A DNA stretch of 64,000 nucleotides, taken from positions 1-64,000 of the forward strand of contig NZ_BBBG01000003.1 in assembly GCF_001315945.1 (NCBI RefSeq), read 5' to 3'. The number at the start of each line of letters is the position of its first letter. Position 1 is the stretch's first letter. The notes beneath the pieces were generated by a model. The model had not been told where the DNA came from and ran no database searches. It worked only from the letters and a program-made list of their open reading frames with translations. The stretch comes from Methanogenium cariaci JCM 10550 (GTDB taxonomy: Archaea; Halobacteriota; Methanomicrobia; Methanomicrobiales; Methanomicrobiaceae). Both the position numbers and the translations under genes were made by a program. Of this stretch, positions 30,091 to 39,605 are shown in pieces.

Positions 30091-31251
30091 AAACGCTCTG
30101 CCACCTCTGTCTTCGTTCCTTCCACGTGCACGCACCCATCTTTCGTGATCAGGTCGTATGCACCGGAATCCGCTCCCAGTGCATCCGGGGGGGTGTTGGC
30201 CGCCACCAGATCCACCCCCCCTGCATCCAGCAGGTGTTGGGCCTCTTCGTGGCTGTTCCATCCCAGTTTAAACCCGACAACGGTCTTCGGCCGGTTCTCT
30301 GCCTGCATCACGTCCTGAATGATCTTGGGCAGGGGGGGAAGAGGTCAACCGAAATCTGCTGCCCGCTGGGAATCTTCCCCTCGTATGCTGCCGGTGCGAA
30401 ATCGGAGATCGCGGCTGCACTGATATAATAGTCAAAGGTCTGTTCGGCACAGAGCGAAAGGACGGCCTCCCGCATCTCCCCCCCGGCCGACTCTGCATGG
30501 ACATTGTCTACGTGAGGCAGGGAGAAGGTGTCCCCCCCGTGCACCACCCGGACTTCGGCACCCAGACGGGAGGCCTCGCGTGCCAGTTCTCTGCCCATTT
30601 TGCCGGTGGACCGGGTGGTCATGACCCGCACATCGTCCAGACGTTCGCGGCAGGGCCCGCTGGTGACGAGCACCGTCTTCCCTTTGAGAGGCAGACCGGA
30701 GAGGGCCCGTTCGGTCTCATGCACGATGGTCTCGATATCGGCAATCTTTGCCTTCCCCCCCTCTTCGATGCGGGGGGGGTCAACGATCATGATGCCCCAC
30801 GTCCTGAGGGTCTCAAGACAGGCGCGGACACCGGGGGGGTGGCGGTACATACTCTCGTGCATCGCGGGCACCAGAACGATGGGCATGCCGCTGCCGATGG
30901 CCGTGGTGGCAAAGGTCGTCACCGGCGTGTCGTCGATGCCGTGGGCAATCTTACAGATGGTGTTCGCTGTTGCCGGTGCGATCAAGAGCAGGTCGGCGCT
31001 CCCCCCCCGTCGCCACAGTAGGTGACATGCTCGACCAGTCCTCCGCACCGGGTCAGGGTAACGTTTCCGGTGGCATAGGTGATCGCGTCCGGGTGGAGAA
31101 TGCCGCAGGCAGCGGTTGTCATCACGCCCTGCACGTCGGCTCCGCAGCGCCGGAGTGCATGGCCCAGCCGTACCCCGTCAATCGCGGCAATGCTGCCGGT
31201 GAGGCCCAGAACAATCTCTTTTCCTGCCAGTGTTGTGCGTATTGTATTCAT
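30072..31251 (-). CDS. coaBC: Phosphopantothenoylcysteine decarboxylase/phosphopantothenate-cysteine ligase
   Basis: Bifunctional enzyme of CoA synthesis, about 390 residues. The N-terminal flavoprotein starts MNTIRTTLAGKEIVLGLTGS, has the FMN segment LLLIAPATANTICKIAHG, and the decarboxylase motif PAMHESMYRHPGV. The C-terminal ligase part holds KGKTVLVTSGPCRERLDDVR and STGKMGRELAREASRLGAEV, then ISAAAISDFAP and VGFKLGW. Breaks at C7 runs near 31002 and 30333-30339, plus extra residues from C7 or G7 runs, are consistent with overcalled runs. First gene of the CoA block. Confidence 0.86.
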
Positions 31252-32150
31252 TGTATCATCACATCATGCACCATGTGCCAGACGCCCGGTGCATATTTTT
31301 TGACCCGGTACGGGATAATCTCTGTGGCATATCCTGCCTCGGCGCAGCACCGGGCGATTTCTTCGGACTGTTCCCCGACCGTGTGGACATGCAGCACACT
31401 CCCCGACCGTACATGCGCACAGGCATCCGAAAGAAACGCGGGTGCGTCAAAATGGCCCATCAGGATATGGTCGTAGACGCCTCTCAGGCAGTCCCGGCAA
31501 TCTCCGTGTTCCGGCGTGACCATGGGCCCGACACCATTGGCCGCGATATTTTTTTCCAGATAAGAAAACGAATCGGGATTGATTTCCATGGCATGCACCG
31601 TCGCACCGCTCACTGCCGCGGGTATGGTGAAGTAGCCGATGCCCGCAAACATATCCGCACAGCGGATCGGAGGATCTTTTTTGGATGCCCGGATAACCCC
31701 CCCGGAGATTCGTGTTTTTTCTTCCCGGTTGCCCATGGCAAACATCACCTTCAGGGGGGGATCCAGATAAAAAACAAAACCCGCTTCGTGGTGACAGACC
31801 TCACCACATTCCCCGTATACCAGCGATGCCGCGGGGGGGATGCGTTTTTCTCCGGTGTATCCGGATATATAGACAATGCCCCCCCGCGGGTGCAGCCAGT
31901 CGCAGATCCCGGTGATCTCCTCCGGTGTGGGGGGAGTGCCATGCAGGATGGCAACGTCACCGAGCATCTGGTAGCCTCTCCCGGCATACGGCGTCTTTTC
32001 GGCAAGCACCGAATCCGCATCATACCCCCCCTCTTTGACCGGAATGAACGCATCCGTCCCTCTGACATACGGGCGGCGGGACGCATCCACCCATTCCGCA
32101 TTCTTTAGTTCCGGAAGCATCTCACGGGGGGGATATTTCCGCACCCTCAT
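31248..32150 (-). CDS. Class I SAM methyltransferase-like enzyme, Trm5/TYW2 (Taw2) family
   Basis: About 300 residues in one frame. The Rossmann motif ADMFAGIGYFTIPAAVSGAT, the acidic loop VHAMEINPDSFSYLEKNIAA and the active-site region (YDHILMGHFDAPAFL) match TYW2/Taw2, which transfers the aminocarboxypropyl group of SAM to 4-demethylwyosine at position 37 of tRNA-Phe. In the methyltransferase Trm5 the corresponding motif has NPP, which is absent here, favouring Taw2. C7/G7 runs add Pro or Gly at five or more points. Lies between nmd3 and coaBC, touching both. Confidence 0.72.
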   Translation of the reverse strand: MRVRKYPPREMLPELKNAEWVDASRRPYVRGTDAFIPVKEGGYDADSVLAEKTPYAGRGYQMLGDVAILHGTPPTPEEITGICDWLHPRGGIVYISGYTGEKRIPPAASLVYGECGEVCHHEAGFVFYLDPPLKVMFAMGNREEKTRISGGVIRASKKDPPIRCADMFAGIGYFTIPAAVSGATVHAMEINPDSFSYLEKNIAANGVGPMVTPEHGDCRDCLRGVYDHILMGHFDAPAFLSDACAHVRSGSVLHVHTVGEQSEEIARCCAEAGYATEIIPYRVKKYAPGVWHMVHDVMIQ

Positions 32151-32152
32151 GG

Positions 32153-33223
32153 TTATCCGACCAGAATGATCTCTTCTTCCTCGTGGTCGCGAAGAATTTT
32201 CACTTTTTCATGGGGGGGCTGAGTCTCAGCCAGGCATGCGCCTTGACTTCCTTTATGTCGTATGAGACCGGGTCAAGGATGCCTGCAATATCATTGTCCG
32301 TATAGGTGACGTCGGCTCTTTCCGCCTCCCTCACATTGCCAATAAGCCGGAACCCGCTATCATGTTCGTGCAGGACATTGGATCTGCCTTCAATCAGATC
32401 GAACACCCGGATGAGGCCGGAATCCGTGCCTTTGACCTCGTAGTATCTTTTATTGAACATAATGACATCGCCCTTCCGAAACTCCGGCAGCCGGAGGAGA
32501 TGGTGATGCGGTATACCTTTTTCCCGTCCTGCTCCCCCCCGATCAGTTTGGGATGCCGGGTGGCCTTCCCGCCCATCTCGGTGATGATCTGCCGGGTAAT
32601 GGTGTCCCCCCCGATACTATGGCTGGAGACCACGATGTCCACCCCCCCGTCACGGTATCATCAATCCGCGTGATAAACGAGAGGCGCTCCCCCCCTAATT
32701 GCTGCACACTCTCCTCAATATCATAGGCGATCTTCACCGCCCGTTCCCGTTCGAATGTGTCCGGTCTCCGGCCGGTTGCGCGCACCTGAATGGTCGATGC
32801 ATAATACCCGCCGGATAACCGGCTGCACCGGTCGCAGTTCTCTTTTGTCCAGACAATTAACGTCTCACAGGTCTTGTACACCGGTTCTCCGTAGAGTATT
32901 CCCCGTACATAGACCGTGCACTGGGTGCGGTTGGGACTGATCTCGCGGGTACTGATGGCCAGTTCCAGATCCTGCACATCGACATGGGCGGAGACGGCCC
33001 CGAATGCCAGTTCTTCGGAGAGTTTCTGGCGGTCATAGGGCACATCCGTCCAGGTGTTCACCTTTTTAATCGAACCGCAGGTGGGGGGGCAGATGACGCA
33101 GGGCAGCCGCGGTTCACAGGTGAGCCATTCAATATCTGATCGCAGGCATGTATTGCATAGACCTTCGTTTTCGGTTTTGCCCCCCCCGCATTTGGGGGGG
33201 CAGAAGTTTTCCTGTATTGTCAT
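32153..33223 (-). CDS. nmd3: NMD3-family ribosome biogenesis protein
   Basis: About 350 residues. The N-terminal zinc-binding part reads FCPKCG (extra Pro as written), then EGLCNTCLRSDIEWLTCEPR and LPCVICPTCGSIKKVNTW: the four CxxC pairs of the archaeal form of the 60S export adaptor. The middle SELAFGAVSAHVDVQDLELA and IGGDTITRQIITEMGGKATR follow. The final part after the C7 run at 32215 joins as SPHEKVKILRDHEEEEIILV with a stop at 32153-32155. Function in archaea is thought to be large-subunit maturation. The adjacent C8 and G7 runs at 33180-33200 distort the first zinc knuckle. Confidence 0.84.
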
Positions 33224-33534
33224 ATTTCATCCGGTCTCTTTTTAGGTACGGTAAATCTGGGCATGGGGGACGCCCCCCCGATTCTCATATATCCGTTTTG
33301 ATCAAGAATTCCACATGCTATTGCCGTCCGGACTGCTTTCTCTCCGATCAGGTTGCAGTTCGTGGCATGCTCTATGACGTCTTTTACCTCCTCTTCGGTG
33401 CAGACCGTCGTGCCGTAGAATGCCTCGGTTACGTGTATGGTCAGATCTCCGTCGGTAAGGGTGGTGTTAAGCAGTTCTTTGTCGCATATTGCAACGATGC
33501 CGCTTACCCCCCCTGAGTAGCGGTGTATCTTCAT
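33220..33534 (-). CDS. DUF424 family protein
   Basis: About 105 residues. GIVAICDKELLNTTLTDGDL, TIHVTEAFYGTTVCTEEEVK, then NLIGEKAVRTAIACGILDQN and the proline-rich end (SPMPRFTVPKKRPDEI) fit the DUF424 pattern, a small archaeal family of unknown function often found near translation genes. Starts ATG at 33532-33534, or two codons upstream. Overlaps nmd3 by four bases at its stop codon, so coupled translation is likely. Confidence 0.75.
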   Translation of the reverse strand: MKIHRYSGGVSGIVAICDKELLNTTLTDGDLTIHVTEAFYGTTVCTEEEVKDVIEHATNCNLIGEKAVRTAIACGILDQNGYMRIGGASPMPRFTVPKKRPDEI

Positions 33535-33586
33535 ATACATGATGTAATAGTATTTCGCAGGAATGATTAAAAATATGGGGAATACC

Positions 33587-34436
33587 CTAGGAAAGGGTAA
33601 TTTCCACACCGTATACCTTCGCGGGCGTGTGTGCATGGATTCTCCATGCATCATCCTCGCTGAAGATGCCCCGTTCAAGATATTTCCGGGTATACCGGGG
33701 GGGTACGGATTTCGGGCCGATGACCGCTCCCGGACGGGAGTTGTCATCCATATAGTCGCTTTCCATCGTGAACTCCAGATGGCTTTCCACGCTGCCGGGA
33801 TACTCTCGAGGCGTGCCAGGAGGGAGGGCATCAGGGGGGGGTGTCCGGCATGCCGAAATGTTTGACCACGCGTCTGGGTGACATACCGATGTGTCTGGCC
33901 ATGTCGGCCACATCGCTGCACGGCCCGGTCTCCGCATGTATCTGGAGGGCACAGCCACTGTCATGCGCAAGAGAGAGGGCGTGCTGTAATATGCGGTTCG
34001 ATGCCTCCCAGACATCCGGTTCGACCGGGTAATGCGGGCGCCCGGATTTCAGGGCGACGGCGGTATGTTCCCCCCCGACATATTCTGCGGCAATGTCAAG
34101 GCCACGTTTCATCACCCGTTCTGCATCAGACAATGACATCCGCTCGGTTAGTCTGCCGATCTCCGCCGGGTGGACGCCGAATACCGGAAAGACCACGACA
34201 CCGGTCTCCCGGATGGCCGCCGCGGTCTTCAGGGTTATTTCGTAGACCTCCCGGAACTCGTCTCCGGTGATGGGGGGGTGTATGCCGTGAGACCACGACG
34301 GTTTGGTGACGAGGAACATGTGGGTGCCGCCCGCCCGGAAAAAATCCTTGGCTGCCTCTGTCCCCCGGCCGTTCTCCCGGTCGATGTGGATATGGTCGTC
34401 AGTTACCGGGATGCCCAGTCCTGTCATCGATATCAA
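33587..34436 (-). CDS. TatD-family metal-dependent hydrolase (archaeal COG1831 type)
   Basis: About 280 residues. DDHIHIDRENGRGTEAAKDF near the N-terminus carries the HxH metal motif of amidohydrolase-fold TatD proteins. FPVFGVHPAEI, ALQIHAETGPCSDVADMARH and VVKHFGMPDTP supply further His and Asp ligands. The end ESDYMDDNSRPGAVIGPKSV and KYLERGIFSEDDAWRIHAHT is typical. Frames join near 33840 at a G8 run and near 33775. The exact substrate is unknown; bacterial TatD is a DNase. Its start overlaps the mptD 3' end. Confidence 0.76.
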
Positions 34437-34752
34437 TGATTTCCATCAGGGGATATTCACCGTCAAACTTCAGGGATGCGGTGCAGGTGATGTCTTCCAC
34501 CGTGGTCTGGATCTCGACCTCAAGCATCTTTCCTGCCAGTTCACTGTAGCCGAAGGAATTTATTTCCATCATATTGGTATTGATGGTGACCGATACCGAG
34601 TCCACGCAGGGCTGCAGGGCGACCGCATTGGCAATGGCCGTCTCTACGGACTTGGCGGTGTCGGGAGATATAGGAGTACCCACCCACTGGTGGTAGAGGG
34701 CACCAAGCTTTATTCCTGCCTCAAAGGCAGCCTGAACGTCATCTCTTGTCAT
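34399..34752 (-). CDS. mptD: Dihydroneopterin aldolase, archaeal MptD family
   Basis: Cleaves 7,8-dihydroneopterin on the way to tetrahydromethanopterin. 117 residues, intact. FEAGIKLGALYHQWVGTPIS is the signature of the archaeal family, with NAVALQPCVDSVSVTINTNM and the YSELAGKMLEVEIQTTVEDI block following. It overlaps the TatD-like gene. As a pure archaeal methanopterin gene it supports the methanogen assignment. Confidence 0.84.
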   Translation of the reverse strand: MTRDDVQAAFEAGIKLGALYHQWVGTPISPDTAKSVETAIANAVALQPCVDSVSVTINTNMMEINSFGYSELAGKMLEVEIQTTVEDITCTASLKFDGEYPLMEIIDIDDRTGHPGN

Positions 34753-34804
34753 TACAGGTGGTTTCTCCGGTGAATCAATTAAACCAGTGGTTCCGGTGAC
34801 ATAA

Positions 34805-36955
34805 TTATGATTCTTTTACGAGTCTTATTTGACCATACCTTGGTCTAAATGCATCACCTGAAATTGACAGTTGTTCGATCATTTTTTCAACATCGTCCTT
34901 TTTGTGTCCGGATGACACCAGATGACTGATGATGTCAGATTCCTTTGCGATGCCATTTTCGTCTGCCAGTTCGCGGATGGTCTCTATTAATATTCGCCCA
35001 ATATCCCGGCGTTTCTTTGAGACCCCCCCGGTGACCAGTTTGTCGATATCGTAGGTACCGGTCTCGGCGTCATAGGCCACTTTCTTGAGACACCGGTCGG
35101 CAATCTCGATGACCCGGTCCGCATCGGAAAACTCGATCACGTTGCTGAGCCGGATACGTGCACTCGCCTCGGAAAGACGCACCAGTCCTTCCAGCTGCCG
35201 CGCGGTGACCGGCACCGGTTTGCTGTTATCGTCCGCCATACTCCTCAGGTTCAGATAATACCCGATGAGGTGTTCACGGGCCTCATCCGAGAGAATCGGG
35301 AAACAGTTCCGTTTTGCATAGGCGATGTATTTCCGGAATACGTCCGGCTCTATCTCCGGGGTGACGGGTGCCAGCTGGCGGGTGATGTAATCTTCATCAA
35401 TGCCTTCCTCCGGGTATTTGTTGTTGTGCTGGATCAGTTCACCGACACTGTGGGACTTTAGGATATGTTCCCCCCCGATGGCACGGTCCAGTTTCTTTTC
35501 CGGCTTGTCCTCCATGATGAAGATGAGATCAAAACGGGACAGCAGCGAGGGCGGCATATTGATCTGCTCGGCAATAGGGGGGGCATACTCGTCAAACCGG
35601 CCCATCTTCGGGTTCGCGGCTCCCAAAAGAGCACACCGTGACCGAAGGGTGGCGGTGATACCCGCCTTGGCAATGGATATGGTCTGCTGTTCCATTGCTT
35701 CATGGAGTGCACTGCGATCTTCCTTTGCCATCTTGTCCATCTCATCGACCGCAGCGATACCCATGTCCGCAAGGACCAGCGCACCGGCCTCAAGGGTCCA
35801 CCTGCCGTCACCGAACTCGTCTTTGACCGCCGTTGCGGTCAGTCCGGCAGAGGTGGACGATTTTCCGCTGGTGTAGATCCCGCGGGGGGACAACTTGATC
35901 ACGTAGCGGAGCACCTGGGATTTTGCAATACCCGGATCTCCGACCAGAAGCATATGGATGTCCCCGCGAAGACTGCTGCCGTCCGGCATCTGTTTGGCGA
36001 TACCGCCGAAGAGCACGAGTGATATCGCCGTTTTTACATCCTGCATGCCATAAATCGAGGGGGCGATGGAGTGGGATATCTTATCATAGATGTCGGGGTC
36101 CGTACTCAGATCCCGGATGATCTTTTCATCCTGTTCTGAGATCTCCACCTCTTCAAACTCTTTTTCCCCCCCGATCTCAATCGAATTGGCCTCGATGTAG
36201 ATATCAAAGAGAGTACTTTTCTGGCCGTGATTCATCCGCTGGACAGAGCGGAGAATCCCGTTGATGATCACCCGGTCACCCGGAGCAACGGTGCCGGTCA
36301 GGTCATCGATCACGTCCACGTCAAGCGTCTGCGGCTGTTCCCCCCCGCCTCTCAGCCCTTCTGGTGATTCCTGAATCCGCAGTTTCTGTGCATCGACAAA
36401 GGTGGACATGCTCGGCACGAGTTCCATCTTTGTTGCCCGTTCACACTGGGCGCAGGGCCGGTAGGGTTCCTGAAACCGGGAATACTCCTGATGGTAGGGC
36501 GCACTCATCGTACCGCATTGCAGACACCGGAAGACGGCCTCGGTCAGCCGCGGCCGCACTTCCGTTGTCTTTCGGAGAATTCCCTCAACCGAGACGAAGG
36601 TATTGATATGGTGGGCACGGATGTCACGGACATCGATTTTTTTGGGAAGGCAGCGGAAGCGGATATTGATTGTGTCCGCATTTTCACTCTCATCCTTGGT
36701 AAAGATCAGATTGTGATTTCTGATGGCGTCCTTTACATCCCCGATGACCTTACCGGGAGTGTGCAGGATTTCATCTGCAATCTCCAGACCGGTCTTTCCC
36801 CAGTTGGAGAGTTCCCGGTAATCAATCTCAAGGGATTTCAGATGCGGATACTGCGCACTGATCTCTCCCAGCTCTTTCCGGTAATGCTTTGTTAAAAAAC
36901 TGTTCCAGTCGGCTGCACGGTCGGTAATCTCCAGATCATCAATGTCGTCTTCCAC
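34805..36955 (-). CDS. mcm: Replicative DNA helicase MCM
   Basis: 716 residues in one frame, about the usual length for a euryarchaeal MCM. Features in order are the N-terminal OB/zinc domain with CLQCGTMSAPYHQEYSRFQE and CAQCERATKM (Cys ligands), Walker A GDPGIAKSQVLR, Walker B VLADMGIAAVDEMDKM, the Arg finger LLSRFDLIF and the PKMGRFDEYAPIAEQINMP segment, where one extra Pro stands in the text (G7 at 35577-35583). EIGEKEFEE, LRGGEQPQTL and VTGVSKKRRD each also carry one extra Gly from C7/G7 runs. This homohexamer unwinds DNA at the fork. Upstream of it the canonical clamp-loader gene ends only ten bases away. Confidence 0.94.
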   Translation of the reverse strand: MEDDIDDLEITDRAADWNSFLTKHYRKELGEISAQYPHLKSLEIDYRELSNWGKTGLEIADEILHTPGKVIGDVKDAIRNHNLIFTKDESENADTINIRFRCLPKKIDVRDIRAHHINTFVSVEGILRKTTEVRPRLTEAVFRCLQCGTMSAPYHQEYSRFQEPYRPCAQCERATKMELVPSMSTFVDAQKLRIQESPEGLRGGGEQPQTLDVDVIDDLTGTVAPGDRVIINGILRSVQRMNHGQKSTLFDIYIEANSIEIGGEKEFEEVEISEQDEKIIRDLSTDPDIYDKISHSIAPSIYGMQDVKTAISLVLFGGIAKQMPDGSSLRGDIHMLLVGDPGIAKSQVLRYVIKLSPRGIYTSGKSSTSAGLTATAVKDEFGDGRWTLEAGALVLADMGIAAVDEMDKMAKEDRSALHEAMEQQTISIAKAGITATLRSRCALLGAANPKMGRFDEYAPPIAEQINMPPSLLSRFDLIFIMEDKPEKKLDRAIGGEHILKSHSVGELIQHNNKYPEEGIDEDYITRQLAPVTPEIEPDVFRKYIAYAKRNCFPILSDEAREHLIGYYLNLRSMADDNSKPVPVTARQLEGLVRLSEASARIRLSNVIEFSDADRVIEIADRCLKKVAYDAETGTYDIDKLVTGGVSKKRRDIGRILIETIRELADENGIAKESDIISHLVSSGHKKDDVEKMIEQLSISGDAFRPRYGQIRLVKES

Positions 36956-36964
36956 CCGGCTTCC

Positions 36965-37947
36965 TCACTGTCTCGCGGCGTCCGCACTCAGTACAATATT
37001 TGCAATCAGTGCTTCCATCTGTATCTCGCTGTTTGCCCCTTCACTGAGACGGAAATCCGTTTCCCCGAGATGGGCAATTAACTGGGTTTTCAGCCGTCGT
37101 TCCAATGGGATTTTGATGATGGACCGGTACATCTGGTTGATCAGCTCGTTGGGTGCAATGTCCCCCCGTGAATAGAGGAGGTCATGCACCAGCGCTTCCG
37201 CCCCCCCTTCATAGTCACCGGCAACCGATGTCTGCATCAGCCCGGCGATCTCTTCGGGACGTGCCGTTGACGTGATCTCATAGATCATATCTTCGTTTAT
37301 CTGCGTGGTGACAATGGCAGCGCCCTGTAACGCGTTGATCGCTTTTCTCATATCGCCCTGAGCGACATAGACGATGGCATCCTCTGCTCCGGGCTGCACA
37401 CCAGCCCTTCGGTTTGGGTGATGCGGGCGATCTCCGTTTTTATTGCCTCCGGCGAGAGGGGCCGGAACCGGTATATGGCGCACCGGCTCTGAATGGGATC
37501 GATGATTTTTGACGAATAGTTACAGGAGAGGATAAACCGACAGTTGGGCGCGTAATTTTCCATCGTACGGCGGAGCGCTGCCTGTGCGTCAGGGGGGGTC
37601 AGCGCGTCTGCCTCGTCAAGAAACAGAATCTTGAATTCAGCCCCCCCTCCGAGAGGTGCGGTACGCGCAAACTGCTTGATCTGGTTTCGTACGACATCGA
37701 TGCCCCCCCGTTCATCGGACGCGTTCAGTTCCCGGAAATTCATCTGCCAGGTTTCCCCGAAAAATTCCCGTGCCAGAGCTACTGCCGATGTCGTCTTGCC
37801 GATACCGGCATTTCCGGTAAACAAAAGATGCGGGAGGTTTCCTGATATAACATATGATTTCAGACGGGAGACGATCTCGTCCTGCCCGACCACATCATCC
37901 AGCACCAGCGGACGGTATTTTTCAATCCAGATTGTATTTGCAGTCAT
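36965..37947 (-). CDS. rfcS: Replication factor C small subunit
   Basis: About 325 residues. Starts [20 protein letters not shown]. Walker A is [32 protein letters not shown] follows (written with an extra Gly from the C7 run at 37703-37709), Walker B is [13 protein letters not shown] (extra Pro), sensor 1 [20 protein letters not shown] and the SRC Arg finger. The frame breaks near 37390. The [16 protein letters not shown] block is sensor 2. This is the canonical loader subunit for PCNA; the paralogue at 27469 is diverged. Confidence 0.9.
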
Positions 37948-38133
37948 TTGTGTTCCCCGACCCGGTAATTATGCACTGAGAGAGACAGTGTACACCTGTT
38001 GTTATCATATTCTGCACATAAAGAGTATTTAGCTAATCGATTGATGTCGGTGATCCGGGAGTGATGATCCCGATGCGTTGAACAGATAGCATATAGACTG
38101 TCCGGACAAAGTGATCTGATAAGGACCGAGTGT

Positions 38134-38826
38134 ATGGAACCCTACCTGAAAGTATTTGCCGATGACCTGAATGCCGGGAAGAATGATGCACAGAAGAATG
38201 GAATCCGGACTCTTTCCCAAAGAACGATTTCAAAATGTCTTTTTTGTGGTGCACTCACGGAGGTCCCGGATGCCGATAAACCGATGCTGCACCTTTCTCT
38301 CTATGACCCGACGGGCATGCTGACGGTGGGCTACTATACCGGCAATCCGGATATATCCACATTTCTGAACGAGACTGACCTGCCGGTGTTCGTTCTGTGT
38401 GCGGCGGGGGGGATGCGCTGCACGGCAGACGAGTGCATGCCGGTGCTGGAATCTGTCGTCCCAGTCTCACGGGCGCTGCGTGACACCTTTGTCGTTGCTG
38501 CGGCAGCAGACTTGATCGGGCTGCTTGAGCACGCGGATCTGTCTCCTGACCGAAAAGAGCGCATATGCAATATGGCAGAGCAGGCGCTGGCAACCGTGCT
38601 CACCGAACATCCCGTCGCTGCGGTGCCGGACGATGCGCTGCTTTCAACGGTGGAACAGGTGATCCGGGATATATCCGACGAGAAAAACGCGGTGTCGCTC
38701 GATCTGCTGCTCGCCGCACTGGGGGAAAATGGCATCTCCCGCGAAACCGCCCTTGCGGTGTTGAAGACCATGATCGAGGACGGGGACTGTTATCAGCCCA
38801 AACCGGATATCATCCGGCTGTTGTAA
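38134..38826 (+). CDS. RPA-associated OB-fold protein (COG3390-like)
   Basis: 230 residues in one frame. The N-terminal half (SQRTISKCLFCGALTEVPDA and LHLSLYDPTGMLTVGYYTGN) is an OB-fold typical of single-strand DNA proteins of the RPA-associated type. The C-terminal part is helical and ends in a winged-helix-like segment (NGISRETALAVLKTMIEDGD CYQPKPD). It would act with RPA on single-stranded DNA. Family recognition is moderate. It precedes the phosphoesterase and Lhr genes by four bases and may be cotranscribed. Confidence 0.6.
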   Translation: MEPYLKVFADDLNAGKNDAQKNGIRTLSQRTISKCLFCGALTEVPDADKPMLHLSLYDPTGMLTVGYYTGNPDISTFLNETDLPVFVLCAAGGMRCTADECMPVLESVVPVSRALRDTFVVAAAADLIGLLEHADLSPDRKERICNMAEQALATVLTEHPVAAVPDDALLSTVEQVIRDISDEKNAVSLDLLLAALGENGISRETALAVLKTMIEDGDCYQPKPDIIRLL

Positions 38827-38830
38827 CACA

Positions 38831-39605
38831 ATGACCCCCCCGAATTTCTTTCCGAAGGGCCCGCGCTTCTGATGACACACACGCAGAGGATACTGGTGAT
38901 TGCGGATGCGCATTTCGGTGCCGAGTCCGGGTTCTCCCGGAAGGGGGGTGCATATCGCAAGCAACAGCACCGACCGGCTCCGGCGCATCAGTGCGTGTAT
39001 CGATGAGACCGACCCGGACCTGCTGCTGTTTCTCGGCGACCTGAAGCATTCGGTTCCGATGATGAGCCGTCAGGAGTGTGCGGAACTTCCCGGTATTCTG
39101 GATGCCATCCGAAACCAGATCCCGTTCCGGCTGATTCCGGGGAACCATGACGGGGGGGGCATCGAACGCTTTCTGCAGCCGGAAGAGCTGCTGCCGAAAA
39201 CGGGAGTGATTATTGACGGCACGTGCTACGTGCACGGGCATATGCATCTTCCCCCCCCGGCATCAGCGGGGCACCTGATCGTCTGCGGGCATCACCACCC
39301 GGTCGTCAGCCTGTATGACGAGGTGGGCTGTTCCCTCCGGGCCCAACCGGCGTATCTTCTCGCGGAGGTAGACGAGGCGTCCGCCGGGTTTGCCCCCCCC
39401 ATACTACAGGCAGGGGGGGCACCCGCATCCTGTTCATGCCCGCATTCTTTGAATATGCGGGGGGGGTGTTGATGTCCGAAAGATTCCGGTGAGCGGGATG
39501 GGCCCCGTCTCGCGCTGTTTTGATACCGGAAGTGCGGAAGTATTCCTGAGTGACGGAACCTACATCGACCGACTGGAGGCACTGATCACCGATGCCCGCA
39601 CGTAA
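38831..39605 (+). CDS. Calcineurin-like phosphoesterase of the Lhr-associated type
   Basis: About 255 residues. The start ATG at 38831 gives MTPEFLSEGPALLMTHTQ if the C7 run is five, matching the EGPALL block of COG1407. ILVIADAHFGAESGFSRKG, LLLFLGDLKHSVP, IPGNHDGG and VCGHHHP are the metallophosphoesterase motifs (DxH, GDxxH-like, GNHD, HxH). COG1407 members often lie beside Lhr-type helicases, as here: the stop at 39603-39605 overlaps the helicase start at 39592. G7 or G8 runs break the frame in the middle. Probable function is DNA or RNA processing. Confidence 0.74.
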
